From contig NZ_QHJE01000001.1 of assembly GCF_013626205.1 (NCBI RefSeq), positions 1,364,001 through 1,428,000 on the forward strand: DNA of 64,000 nt, written 5' to 3'. Under the pieces are notes generated by a model. It had not been told where the DNA came from, searched no databases, and worked only from the letters and a program-made list of their open reading frames with translations. Shown here piece by piece: positions 8,117 to 16,436 of the stretch (within the stretch, counting starts at the first letter, position 1; each line of letters begins with the position of its first letter). The DNA is from Hyphomicrobium methylovorum (GTDB lineage Bacteria > Pseudomonadota > Alphaproteobacteria > Rhizobiales > Hyphomicrobiaceae). The position numbers and the translations under genes were made by a program.

Positions 8117-9589
8117 CTAGCTGAATGATTGCAGGAGGGTTGTGAACATACCGTCGACGACGCTTATCAGGCGCGATGAGGCCTGAAACGTTCGTTCGAG
8201 ACTGAGAAGATTTGTCATTTCCTCATCGAGGCTCGCACCCGTCTGCGATGACAGAGCGGACGCCGCTCGACTGGCCACGGTACTGCGGTACTCGGCTTCC
8301 GCGCTCGACGACTGACGCAGAGCCTGGAGCCAGGCGACTGAATCCTTTGCGTAACTCCCGAGAGGAACACTCGACGAGAGCTGTGTCGACGGGTCGAATG
8401 TCTGTCCGGCACCAAGGCTCGCGATCAAACCCTGGATACGATCGGTGAAAGACGCTCCGCCTGCGGCATTGTATTTGTAGGCCGCATTGCCAGAGATGCC
8501 GCCGTCACGGATCAGCTCGGCATCGCCGCCTTGGCTTGGGTCGGCATTCGGATTGATCTTGATCGATGCGGCAAGTCCCGAAACGAGACTTGATGATGAC
8601 GGCAAACCGGGTCCGCCCGCGTAGGTGAAGAGACCGGCGACATCAGGAAGCGTCGGCGTAGCGGATTGATCCGATTCAGCGAATGCGAGAATGAGGCCGC
8701 GAGCCATCTCATCGAGCTGGCCCTGATACGTTACCGCAATGTCGTCGCGTACCGCGACAAGGCCCGCGAGCTTGCCGGTCGAAATTCCAAGTGAATGCGT
8801 TCCGCCCGCAATGGGCACACCATCTGCGAACACCGCGGCGCCGGACATGCCCGCGCTAAGATTCTGCGTTTGCTGAAAGCTGACCTTGCGTGGCAGCTTG
8901 TCAAACAGCGTCACGCCGCTGTCGGTGTAGATCGACATGCCACCGTTGCTTTCGTCAACGGTGCGAATGCCGACTTCTGCCGAAAGCTGCTTGAGTATGG
9001 CGTCGCGCGCGTCGAGCACGTCGGAAGCGTCGCCGCTGCCGCTCGTCGCGCGGATAACCTGATTGTTGAGCGTTTCGAACTGCGCGAGCAGACTGTTTAT
9101 TCGACCAACAGACGCGCCGATGTCGGCGTCGGCCTGCTGGCGCACACTCGTGACGGTTGCGGATGCCGAATTGAGGGCGTTGGACACGTCCTTCGCTGCG
9201 GAGACCACACTTGCGGCCACCGCGGGATTCTGCGGCGCTCCCGAATACGTCTGCAGAGCGGCGCTTAGCTTGGCCAACAGCGCTGCCGGCGAGCGCTCCA
9301 GATCGGTATCGTCGACCGTATTCTGAAGCCGATCGAGCGACGACGTGATGGCCGACTGCGCCTGACTGCTGGAATTCGAATTCAGGTACGCATTGAAAAG
9401 AAGGCTGTTGGCCGTGCGCTGGATGCCAGCGACACTGACACCGACGCCCGGCCCGGTGATGGTTTGAGCCGTTTTGCGTGTGGCGTTCGCATCGCCCACG
9501 CGCGCAATATTCCGCGACACCACCGAGATCTGCTCGGAGGTTGTCGCGAGACTTGAACGCGCGGTGTCGATACTTAACGTCAGCGACAT
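8117..9589 (-). CDS. flgK: FlgK, hook-associated protein 1
   Basis: This 490-residue protein begins MSLTLSIDTARSSLATTSEQ, the FlgK-type axial N-terminus, and ends with LSLERTFQASSRLISVVDGM, the C-terminal D0 helix shared with rod and hook proteins. It is the first hook-filament junction protein. It lies 28 nt downstream of flgE and directly before flgL, the usual hook-to-filament gene order. Confidence 0.93.
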   Translation of the reverse strand: MSLTLSIDTARSSLATTSEQISVVSRNIARVGDANATRKTAQTITGPGVGVSVAGIQRTANSLLFNAYLNSNSSSQAQSAITSSLDRLQNTVDDTDLERSPAALLAKLSAALQTYSGAPQNPAVAASVVSAAKDVSNALNSASATVTSVRQQADADIGASVGRINSLLAQFETLNNQVIRATSGSGDASDVLDARDAILKQLSAEVGIRTVDESNGGMSIYTDSGVTLFDKLPRKVSFQQTQNLSAGMSGAAVFADGVPIAGGTHSLGISTGKLAGLVAVRDDIAVTYQGQLDEMARGLILAFAESDQSATPTLPDVAGLFTYAGGPGLPSSSSLVSGLAASIKINPNADPSQGGDAELIRDGGISGNAAYKYNAAGGASFTDRIQGLIASLGAGQTFDPSTQLSSSVPLGSYAKDSVAWLQALRQSSSAEAEYRSTVASRAASALSSQTGASLDEEMTNLLSLERTFQASSRLISVVDGMFTTLLQSFS

Positions 9590-9617
9590 CAGTTCGTTTT
9601 CCCCTTAGGGGTCATAA

Positions 9618-10871
9618 TCATCGGACCAGGTTGACGAGAACGTCGAGCAACTGGGTGCCGGTCTGGAAGACCTTGGAGTTGGCCGTATAGCTGCGTTGCG
9701 CCTCGACCATCGTCGTCAACTCAGACGCGAGATCGACGCTCGATTTTTCCAGCGCTCCTGACGCGATGTAACCCAGCGCACCTGTGTTGGCTTTGCCGAG
9801 CTGGAGATCGCCCGAATCCTTGTTTGTTGCGAAGACGTTTCCGGAAATCGCCGTCAGGTTGTCAGGGCTTGCAACGCTCGCAAGCGGAACCTGGAAGGCG
9901 TCTACGCGTGATCCGTCGGCATAGACGGCCGTCACGGTGCCGTTCTTGCTGATCTCAAAACGGTCAACGGCTGAAGGGCCATTGCCGTTCGCGGTCGCTT
10001 TCATCGGCGTGTAGTCGCCAGCGAGCTGCGTTGTATTTCCGAGCGCCAGCGAGAGTGTCGTGCCGTTGGGAATATTGACTGACAGCGTGCCGTTCGCGGG
10101 CGTCAGCAATTTGCCATTGGTGCCATCAAACGTTAGCGGCAGTGTCGTTAGCAGAGATCCACCGGCATATGGAAAGCCGCCATTCGCCGACGCGCCCGCG
10201 TTGTCGTAGACGGTAACTTCCCACTGGTTGTTTGCGGTTTTTGCCGAATAGATATCGAGCGTCACCTGATGGCCGAGATTATCGTAGGTGATGATCGACG
10301 TCTTGCCTGAGAAGTCCGCGAAGGCGCCATTGGCAGATGGGAGGTTCACAGATGTCGCCGCGTCCGACGGCAGCATCACCTGGAATTCGCCAACGCTCGA
10401 CGGCGTGGCTTTAAGACCGAGATTGGCGGTGCTGACGGGAACGAGACCTGCCGCACTGTTAATGACGGACGTGCTGCCGCCATTCAGTAGGTCGTAGCCC
10501 AATAGCGTGAAGCCCGCTGCGTTGACGAGCTGTCCGTTCGTGGTGACGAAGCTGCCCGCACGAGTGAGAAACGGTGTGCCGGACGGACTCTGCACCATGA
10601 AAAACCCGTTGCCGCTGATCGCCAGATCGGTCGGAGAGGTCGTGTAGGAGATGTCGCCCTGATGGGAAATCGCCCGGCGCGCAACCGAAGACACCGAGCC
10701 GGGGACGTAGGAGGCCACGTGGCCTTCGGCAACCAAGGTCGCGAACTGTGCGGATGCTTCTTTGTAGCCTGTCGTATTTACGTTCGCGATGTTGTCCGCG
10801 ACGGTACCCATCCGGTCAGCTTGGACAGACATGCCCGATATGCTGGTAGTCATTAGTCCGTATAGGCCCAT
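9618..10871 (-). CDS. flgE: FlgE, flagellar hook protein
   Basis: The protein is 417 residues from the start chosen here. It opens MGLYGLMTTSISGMSVQADR, carries the rod/hook signature NIANVNTTGYKE, has a GNGFFMV motif, and closes with the D0 helix MVEAQRSYTANSKVFQTG. FlgE polymerises into the hook. A longer frame would start 16 codons upstream, but the ATG at 10871 is preceded by AGGAGAG at ideal distance and gives the canonical N-terminus. The start lies inside the 3' end of ftcR (56-nt overlap in another frame), which ties its translation to that of the regulator. Confidence 0.94.
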   Translation of the reverse strand: MGLYGLMTTSISGMSVQADRMGTVADNIANVNTTGYKEASAQFATLVAEGHVASYVPGSVSSVARRAISHQGDISYTTSPTDLAISGNGFFMVQSPSGTPFLTRAGSFVTTNGQLVNAAGFTLLGYDLLNGGSTSVINSAAGLVPVSTANLGLKATPSSVGEFQVMLPSDAATSVNLPSANGAFADFSGKTSIITYDNLGHQVTLDIYSAKTANNQWEVTVYDNAGASANGGFPYAGGSLLTTLPLTFDGTNGKLLTPANGTLSVNIPNGTTLSLALGNTTQLAGDYTPMKATANGNGPSAVDRFEISKNGTVTAVYADGSRVDAFQVPLASVASPDNLTAISGNVFATNKDSGDLQLGKANTGALGYIASGALEKSSVDLASELTTMVEAQRSYTANSKVFQTGTQLLDVLVNLVR

Positions 10872-11649
10872 CGACACTCTCCTGGTCGTCACGAATGATG
10901 CTCTTCGTGAGTGGAGCATCCGGGCCTTGCGTGAGACTGGTTTCGGCGTCGCTATTGGCGACTGAAGAGTCTTCGCCAGAATATTCCTTCAGCCGGTAGC
11001 CAAGGAAGCGCTGCGAATCGATCGGGTCGTGTCCGAGGCGCTGCTTCAACCGCTTGCGAAGGCGGCTGATGTGGCTCTCGATGACGTTCTCATGGATCTC
11101 ATCATTGAAGATGCCATAGACGCGATTGAAGATCTGGGTCTTGGTCACGCGGGTGTTGCGGCTCAAGACCAAGCATTCGAGGATGCGGCGTTCGCGGCGA
11201 GGCAGGGGCAGCACCTCGTCGTTGACCAGCGGGTCGCGGCCGTCGAAGAAAATTCGGATTCCTGCAACGTCGACGCATTGCTCGGCCATCTTCATGCGGC
11301 GGCGGATGGCACCGCTGCGCGCCAGAATTTCGCGCACGTGGAAGGGCTTGGATACGACATCGTCGAAACCAAGTGAAAAGAGATCGAGGGTTTCGTTGAG
11401 CGTTTTGGCTTCGATGAGGCCGAGAAGGGGGGCACGGCAACGGGCGCGGATGCGGGCGGCGATTTGGCGGCGGTTCGTTACTGAACCGATCAAAAATCCT
11501 TCGACGACATCGACGTCCGAATCATTCACAAGTTCGAACCAGTCCATGAACTCAGCGGGATCGACTGCGACGGCCGCGATTCCTTCGCGCTCAAAACAGG
11601 CAATACATCCGCCTGCGACCGTCGAACGATCGTCTAAAACCACAAACAT
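10816..11649 (-). CDS. ftcR: FtcR/Rem-type flagellar transcriptional regulator
   Basis: This 277-residue orphan response-regulator-like protein has an N-terminal receiver-like domain starting MFVVLDDRSTVAGG and a C-terminal OmpR-type winged helix (ESHISRLRKRLKQRLG, then RFLGYRL). In Brucella and Sinorhizobium this family (FtcR/Rem) activates hook and flagellin genes, and here it sits immediately upstream of flgE. The DNA-binding domain ends at GYRL around residue 225. About 50 further low-complexity residues follow, and their codons run over the flgE ribosome-binding site and first codons. That tail is longer than I expect for the family. Confidence 0.88.
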   Translation of the reverse strand: MFVVLDDRSTVAGGCIACFEREGIAAVAVDPAEFMDWFELVNDSDVDVVEGFLIGSVTNRRQIAARIRARCRAPLLGLIEAKTLNETLDLFSLGFDDVVSKPFHVREILARSGAIRRRMKMAEQCVDVAGIRIFFDGRDPLVNDEVLPLPRRERRILECLVLSRNTRVTKTQIFNRVYGIFNDEIHENVIESHISRLRKRLKQRLGHDPIDSQRFLGYRLKEYSGEDSSVANSDAETSLTQGPDAPLTKSIIRDDQESVDGPIRTNDYQHIGHVCPS

Positions 11650-11663
11650 TCCCGCCCCCGCCT

Positions 11664-11682
11664 TTAAATCGTCTGTATTTAA
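11664..11682. promoter_or_regulatory. Inverted repeat upstream of ftcR
   Basis: TTAAAT and ATTTAA form a perfect 6-bp inverted repeat separated by 7 bases. It sits 15-33 nt upstream of the ftcR start codon, where a dimeric regulator could block or aid initiation. It is not a CtrA box, which is a direct TTAA-N7-TTAA repeat. Operator function is inferred from position and symmetry only. Confidence 0.35.
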
Positions 11683-12069
11683 GCGGGATACATTGATTCA
11701 TTCGGTTTATTAACACTTTTTTTGGCATTACTTGGATCCCGGCTTGCGGGGTGTCTAAAATACCATTCCGTGCATCTACACGGAGCGGGATCGAGCTAGG
11801 TTCGCGGTTCGTAAGGATATTTCCGGCGGCCGGGCTCTTCTACCGAGGGTGCAAGCAATGCGTGCCCTATTACGCGGGGAATAGAGCGCAATACCCCATT
11901 GGACCACTGTGCCTTTCCGGAAATCGAACGGCGTTAATGAATGCTGAATTCCGATATCTAATTCGGCGGGCTTCTCCTAGCGATTTGTCAGTCTAATTGC
12001 GCCTAAATATATCCGTTGATCGAAAACTCTATTCACCCATCCGGGTGCCTATCCGCGAACGGTGTTCCC
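11683..12069. other. AT-rich intergenic region between divergent ftcR and pilZ
   Basis: Together with the inverted repeat this is a gap of about 420 nt with no convincing gene. It has A/T runs (a TTTTTTT tract near 11717) that contrast with the GC-rich coding flanks. It must contain the ftcR promoter on the minus strand and the pilZ promoter on the plus strand. Small open frames here lack ribosome-binding sites. Confidence 0.4.
11985..12013 (+). promoter_or_regulatory. Candidate sigma70 promoter of pilZ
   Basis: TTGTCA (11985-11990) and TATATC (12008-12013) are separated by exactly 17 nt and lie 57 nt before the pilZ ATG. The -35 matches consensus at 5 of 6 positions and the -10 at 4 of 6. 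No transcript data are available, so this is a sequence-only prediction. Confidence 0.4.
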
Positions 12070-12486
12070 ATGAAGCATACGCGAACGCGCCGAATGCGCC
12101 GGGACCTGACCGACCGGGCCCTTGTGCCGGAGCGGCCGTTTGCGCCAGGCGACCGCCGTGCGGAATTCCGCCAGACGACCCACCAGCATGCCGTGATGCA
12201 GTTTCGCAGCTCCAGCATGATCTGCGATCTCGTCGACCTTTCGGAAACCGGAGCGAAGATCCGCATTCTCGACGGCGCGGTACCGAACGTCGAGGAGCGC
12301 GTGACGCTGACCCTTTTCGACGGCACGCCCGTCAACGGCTATGTGAGTTGGGTCGAGAAGAACCATATCGGCATCGAGTTCCGCGATCCTGTTACGGACG
12401 TTGCCGAGCGATTAGATTTTGAAGATCTGGGCCGGGAATATTTCGGCAAGGCCGTGAGCTTGCAGAAGTCGGCGCGGCGCAGCTAA
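12070..12486 (+). CDS. PilZ-domain protein
   Basis: The protein is 138 residues from the ATG chosen here; an upstream TTG would add 18 residues with no better ribosome site. It shows the PilZ elements RRAEFRQ (Arg-rich) and DLSETGAKI (D/NxSxxG), followed by the strand-rich barrel (VNGYVSWVEKNHIGIEF). It should bind c-di-GMP in the cytosol. It sits between ftcR and the fliK-motC-motB genes, which makes a role in motility control plausible but unproven. It is distinct from the PilZ genes near the left end. Confidence 0.82.
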   Translation: MKHTRTRRMRRDLTDRALVPERPFAPGDRRAEFRQTTHQHAVMQFRSSSMICDLVDLSETGAKIRILDGAVPNVEERVTLTLFDGTPVNGYVSWVEKNHIGIEFRDPVTDVAERLDFEDLGREYFGKAVSLQKSARRS

Positions 12487-12564
12487 GCAAAGCTCCGTAA
12501 GCGCACTGCAAGCCTGGGTCGTTAAGGTTCGGCATCGTTTCGCCAACTGGCCCCACATCTCCTG

Positions 12565-13005
12565 ATGCGTCCAACGCCTTCGTCATCACCGTTCGACCGC
12601 CTGATCGAAGACCTTGCCGAAGGGCCCGATTCCTTTGAGGATTTGCCGCGGGCCGCGCATCCCTTTTCGATCGACAGCTTGGAGGCAGCCTGGGGAGCCG
12701 CCGCGACGGCTCGCTCGATTCCGCAGTCAGCCGCCGCAATGATCCCGCCCGGACACACCTATTCTTACGACGGGGAGACAGCACCGGAGGTCTCTCTCGA
12801 TCCTAACAAAATCTTACACGACCTCGGACTGATCGAAGGCGTTACCACCGAAGCCGACGTGGCGCTCGTGAAGCGGGCGTTTGCGTTGCGCAACCATCCT
12901 GATCGAATGCCACCGGACCTCCGCGAGGCGGCTACTCAGCGGATGATGATCGCCAATGCCCTCATCGATCAATACGTCGCGAAACTTAGAAAATCGGGGG
13001 CTTAG
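12565..13005 (+). CDS. J-domain-like protein
   Basis: The first ~85 residues of this 146-residue protein are low complexity. The C-terminal ~60 residues resemble a DnaJ J-domain: an amphipathic helix VALVKRAFALRNHPDR with the diagnostic HPD tripeptide, followed by a second helix (REAATQRMMIANALIDQYV). J-domains stimulate Hsp70 ATPase, so it may recruit DnaK to a specific client. The domain is C-terminal rather than N-terminal as in DnaJ. A GC-rich hairpin spans its stop codon. The client is unknown. Confidence 0.6.
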   Translation: MRPTPSSSPFDRLIEDLAEGPDSFEDLPRAAHPFSIDSLEAAWGAAATARSIPQSAAAMIPPGHTYSYDGETAPEVSLDPNKILHDLGLIEGVTTEADVALVKRAFALRNHPDRMPPDLREAATQRMMIANALIDQYVAKLRKSGA

Positions 13006-13011
13006 CCCCCG
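12995..13011 (+). terminator. Hairpin overlapping the J-domain gene stop
   Basis: CGGGGGC and GCCCCCG form a perfect 7-bp stem with a TTA loop. The stop codon TAG of the preceding gene lies in the loop and first stem base. No T-tract follows, so it is either a weak intrinsic terminator or an mRNA 3'-end stabiliser. Confidence 0.45.
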
Positions 13012-13057
13012 AGACTTCCAACTTTGATAAAATGCAATCAGTCGTATTGGCGATGTT

Positions 13058-13071
13058 GCGATAAATATCGC
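13058..13071. promoter_or_regulatory. Short inverted repeat upstream of the 81-residue gene
   Basis: GCGATA and TATCGC, separated by AA, form a compact inverted repeat 50 nt before the start at 13122. It could be a small operator overlapping a promoter. No matching -35/-10 pair of good quality was found, so the assignment is weak. Confidence 0.25.
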
Positions 13072-13121
13072 GTACAGTCTCCCCTAAGCCGGACCGGCAC
13101 GGAATAGGGACGAGACGTTTT

Positions 13122-13367
13122 ATGAGTGTGCGTAACATCGATATCGAGACTTTGCGGGCTCGCATGACCGGCATCGGCGAGCAACTGACCGGCGACTGGT
13201 CTTCGCAGCTTGAGCAGCACCTGCATCTGGATCGAGACACAGCGGAATGCGCGTATTGGCATTCCGGCTATCATCAGGCGCTGGCGGACATATTCCGCAT
13301 TATGGACGGCCGCCAATCGGCCCTCGACACTTCGGACACGTCCAATTTGTGCCGGGCGGCCGGCTAG
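13122..13367 (+). CDS. Small hypothetical protein (81 residues)
   Basis: I do not recognise this protein. It is mostly helical-looking, has an aromatic patch ECAYWHSGYHQAL in the middle, and shows no signal peptide or membrane segment. A usable ATG is preceded only by a weak purine stretch. Its 3' end overlaps the convergent gene at 13300-13680 by 68 bp; since that gene looks more protein-like, one of the two 3' ends might not be functional. Base composition matches the neighbours. Kept as probable on codon pattern alone. Confidence 0.45.
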   Translation: MSVRNIDIETLRARMTGIGEQLTGDWSSQLEQHLHLDRDTAECAYWHSGYHQALADIFRIMDGRQSALDTSDTSNLCRAAG

Positions 13368-13680
13368 GGTGCAGGAAGTTTCCACCGGGCACGAATTGGT
13401 GAAACATTTCGCATTCCTTTTCGAACGCCTGACTTTGGTGCTCGAAATGCCGGAACTTGAATTGCGGCGCGGTGCCGATGTGCGCCTTGAGCTTTGACTT
13501 CAGATCGTCTCCGGCACTGCCGACGAACGTAATCGCGAAGCGGCCACGGTTATCGATAAAGCCAAGCGCATACGCTCCTGGACAATGATCGACGATTTCT
13601 TCCTCGATCGAATCCGAAACAAGGGGAAATGGGCCGCGTAAGCCCGTCCCGCCCAGCTGCTGTTGCTGCGCCATCGTCAC
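13300..13680 (-). CDS. Small protein with GIY-YIG-like core and C-terminal CPxC
   Basis: The middle of this 126-residue protein (AYALGFIDNRGRFAITFVGS followed by DDLKSKLKAHIG) has the strand-strand-helix layout of a GIY-YIG nuclease domain. AYAL stands for GIY, TFVG for YIG, and a Lys takes the place of the usual catalytic Arg. The C-terminus carries NWTCPKCRG, half of a zinc ribbon. I regard it as a divergent, possibly inactive GIY-YIG-fold protein; the resemblance is pattern-based. It ends tail to tail over the small plus-strand gene and lies just beyond fliK. Confidence 0.55.
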   Translation of the reverse strand: MTMAQQQQLGGTGLRGPFPLVSDSIEEEIVDHCPGAYALGFIDNRGRFAITFVGSAGDDLKSKLKAHIGTAPQFKFRHFEHQSQAFEKECEMFHQFVPGGNFLHPSRPPGTNWTCPKCRGPIGGRP

Positions 13681-13683
13681 GAC

Positions 13684-15165
13684 CTAGATGTAAATCCCGC
13701 TGGTTTGCCGTGCATCGCTTTCGTTTCGTCCGCTGTTGGAACGCTCACCGGATGAGCGCTGCTGCGATTGATCCGACGGCGCGCCCTCCCGCCGTTGCTG
13801 GTCTGACGCTTGCTGCCCCAGAAACCCAGTGCGAGCCTGTCCGCCGTCTTGCGGATTTGTACCGCTGTTGAAGTTTGCTGAGCTGCTCGTACTTGCTTCG
13901 GAAATCTTCAAGCTTGAAACGTCATAGCCTGACTCGCGCAGGCTTTGCTCCAAGCCTTTTCGGTCGTCATGCAACAATTTTGCCGTCGATGCTTTCGAAG
14001 CAGCCGCGTCGATCTCGAGCGCGTTTTCACGCAGCGACATGCGAACCTTCACTGTGCCGAGATCGGGGGGAGATAACGTGATGTCGATTGCGCGGAGAAC
14101 CTGACCTGCCATCGTTGGCCGCTCCGGCATCGTATGAAATGGGCTTGTTTGAGTTGGCGCGCCATCGCGCGGGCCTCCGGTCAGCGCGTTGAGAATGCCG
14201 TTCTTAAGTTGCTGAGTTGCGGCCGGAACGCCTGCGGATTGGGTTGGCATGTCAGTTGCGACGCGCTCAGTCTTGCCTGCCGCGCCGAGTGCTGACGGAC
14301 GGCGATCGCTACCCGTTTGCTCGCGCGACTTTCCATTGTCGCGCTGGCTATCGAATGTCTGACGCTTAGGCGCGTCGCTCGTGGCGGCCGCTTGGCCGAT
14401 GGTCTGCGCGGCGGACTTGTCGCTTTGGTTTGACGCCTTCTGCAAGAGATCCTGAGCTTTCGCTGAAAGCACCTCTTGTGGAGCAATCTTCCCGGTGGCG
14501 GTGCGTTCGCCGTTCGCGGCGGCCGTGCCTGCTTCAGCAATCTTTCGCTCGGAGAACAACCAATGCGTTTCGCGGGCGTCGACTCTGACGGTTGTCGTCA
14601 ACGTTTCCTCTGGCAACTCATCCGTTGGCATATCCAGATGATTGGCTACACGCTTTTCCGCCAAGTCCGGCAAGCCGGTTTTCAATCCTTCCGAGCGGCG
14701 CGTATTTCCATGATCTTTGCCTTCAGCGGCCGAGACTTCGCCAGCCTCACCGTCCGACAACCGCGCAAGCGCGATCTGCGCGAATGCTGCATTGGCGTTC
14801 CAGACTGTGCTCTCGGTGCCCTTCGCGGGCTCGGTTCTGACCTCGGCGGGCGTTTCAGGCTTTCCTTCGAGGCCATCAATTGTCGCCGCAAAGTCGTCGT
14901 CCGCAGCATCACTCTTGGTTGGGGTTCGTGACTCGCGCGATGCGAGCACGTCAGATATTTCGGTCGCCGAGGTCTTGGGCGCTTCTCCTGCGCGTGATCG
15001 GCGTGCGTCACCATCCTTGAGCGACGATTTTTCGTCGTCTGCCTTGGCTTCGCGGTTCACCGCATTCGCATGTTGGCCCCGACGTAACGCGCTTGAGGTG
15101 GAAGAGTGTGCGGCTTTATCGGCCATGACTGGGCCGGGCTGAGAGGCACCGATCGCGTGCGTCAT
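13684..15165 (-). CDS. fliK: FliK/MotD, hook-length control protein
   Basis: This 493-residue protein has a long polar, low-complexity N-terminal part (about 1-350) and a compact C-terminal domain. The C-terminal block (LSPPDLGTVKVRMSLRENAL, then ESGYDVSSLKI) is the FliK substrate-switch domain. FliK measures hook length and switches the export gate from hook to filament substrates. Its start overlaps the motC stop by one base (TAATG). In Sinorhizobium the gene in this position was first called motD. Confidence 0.88.
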   Translation of the reverse strand: MTHAIGASQPGPVMADKAAHSSTSSALRRGQHANAVNREAKADDEKSSLKDGDARRSRAGEAPKTSATEISDVLASRESRTPTKSDAADDDFAATIDGLEGKPETPAEVRTEPAKGTESTVWNANAAFAQIALARLSDGEAGEVSAAEGKDHGNTRRSEGLKTGLPDLAEKRVANHLDMPTDELPEETLTTTVRVDARETHWLFSERKIAEAGTAAANGERTATGKIAPQEVLSAKAQDLLQKASNQSDKSAAQTIGQAAATSDAPKRQTFDSQRDNGKSREQTGSDRRPSALGAAGKTERVATDMPTQSAGVPAATQQLKNGILNALTGGPRDGAPTQTSPFHTMPERPTMAGQVLRAIDITLSPPDLGTVKVRMSLRENALEIDAAASKASTAKLLHDDRKGLEQSLRESGYDVSSLKISEASTSSSANFNSGTNPQDGGQARTGFLGQQASDQQRREGAPSDQSQQRSSGERSNSGRNESDARQTSGIYI

Positions 15166-16436
15166 TACATGCTCTCCGAAATGAGCTTGTCGGCTTCTTT
15201 CATCGCCGATTCTGCTTGTTCCAATGCGCCTGGTGGTCGTGGTGTATCTGTACCTTCCGCACCGGCCTTCGTCTGTTTCATCTGCGTTGGCCGCTGCTTG
15301 CCGGATTCAATCACGGTGCGCGCAATGAAACTTGCGACTTCGCGAATTTCGTTATCGTTTTCCGAAAGGCGATTGCGCGACATCTGACTCAGGATTGCGA
15401 GTGCTTCCTCGGCGCGCGTGCTTGGCGCGTCGGCCGCGGCCCTGTAGAGCCGCGCTTTTTCCAGTTGATCGGGCAATAGCGGGGTTATTTTCAGCACGGC
15501 ATCGGCCGCTAATCCAGCCAAAGCAATTCTGCCATTCAGCAGCGCTTCACTTGCGATTCCGAGACATAGGTTGGCTTTACTCTTCGGATCTGCCGTTGAG
15601 ATTGCGGACAGAAGGTCTTCCATCATTTTCTGGTCTTCGAGGTCCGCTTGCTTCGCAATCGAAACTGCAAAACTTTGGAACAGCTTCCACGCATAAGCGG
15701 ATTTTCCAAAGCGGCGAACGTAATCCGCCATCAGCATCGTGGCACGCGGCGTGTCACCAACGTCCATCAGAATTGGAATCTGCCGCCGTACCGCTGCTTC
15801 CTCGATTGCGGTGTGCGGCCCCGCGATGCGTGCGTCATCCAGCAGCGAGATGGCTTTTTTCTCATCCTCTCCGATGTAGAGGGATGCACGCGCCAGCGCG
15901 AACGGGCCGGTGAGTCTAATGTCGAGCGACCTTGGATCGATTTCGTCGAACGACTTTCTCGCTGCCTGCGTGTCCCCGCGCGCGAAGCTCATGATGCCCT
16001 CGGCAAGGTCTCGATCGGCTGCGTATAGCATGTCGTCATTCAGGAGCGGATTTAGCACATCGGGCTCTCCACCGCTCAGCACGTATACGAAGGCGGCGCG
16101 AACATTCGCGTAGTCGTTCCAGTTTTCCTGCTGGAATTTCCGAAGCACCGACGCGATCGTCGCCATCAATCTGCTTTGTTCAGCGAGCGCTCCGCGGTCT
16201 CCCGCAATCACTCGATCCTGTACGGCATTGAGTTCTTCGAGAAGTCCAAGGGTTTGCGCGCGTACGCTGGCGTCGCGTTCCTCGTCGGTCGTAGCAGACG
16301 TTTTGTGCTGTTGGCGCGACGCCTGAGCGTCCGGTCCCGCCTCGTACTGATGGCCTGCGCCTAAATAGAAGAAGACGCCACCGGCAAGGGCCGCGAGCGT
16401 CACACCTCCAATGGCGATCCAGACAAGGCGCTTCAT
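15165..16436 (-). CDS. motC: MotC, periplasmic motor protein
   Basis: This 423-residue protein starts with a signal or anchor segment (WIAIGGVTLAALAGGVFFYL) and continues with helical, TPR-like repeats in the periplasm. In Sinorhizobium MotC is a periplasmic protein needed for rotation, associates with MotB, and depends on MotE for folding; motE lies at 23327. It overlaps motB by 4 nt and fliK by 1 nt. The length and the motB-motC-fliK order match Rhizobiales. Confidence 0.88.
   Translation of the reverse strand: MKRLVWIAIGGVTLAALAGGVFFYLGAGHQYEAGPDAQASRQQHKTSATTDEERDASVRAQTLGLLEELNAVQDRVIAGDRGALAEQSRLMATIASVLRKFQQENWNDYANVRAAFVYVLSGGEPDVLNPLLNDDMLYAADRDLAEGIMSFARGDTQAARKSFDEIDPRSLDIRLTGPFALARASLYIGEDEKKAISLLDDARIAGPHTAIEEAAVRRQIPILMDVGDTPRATMLMADYVRRFGKSAYAWKLFQSFAVSIAKQADLEDQKMMEDLLSAISTADPKSKANLCLGIASEALLNGRIALAGLAADAVLKITPLLPDQLEKARLYRAAADAPSTRAEEALAILSQMSRNRLSENDNEIREVASFIARTVIESGKQRPTQMKQTKAGAEGTDTPRPPGALEQAESAMKEADKLISESM

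Noticed and set aside
11690-11730. Possible CtrA site near ftcR
   Set aside because: A TTAA is present, but the second half-site at 7-nt spacing is missing.
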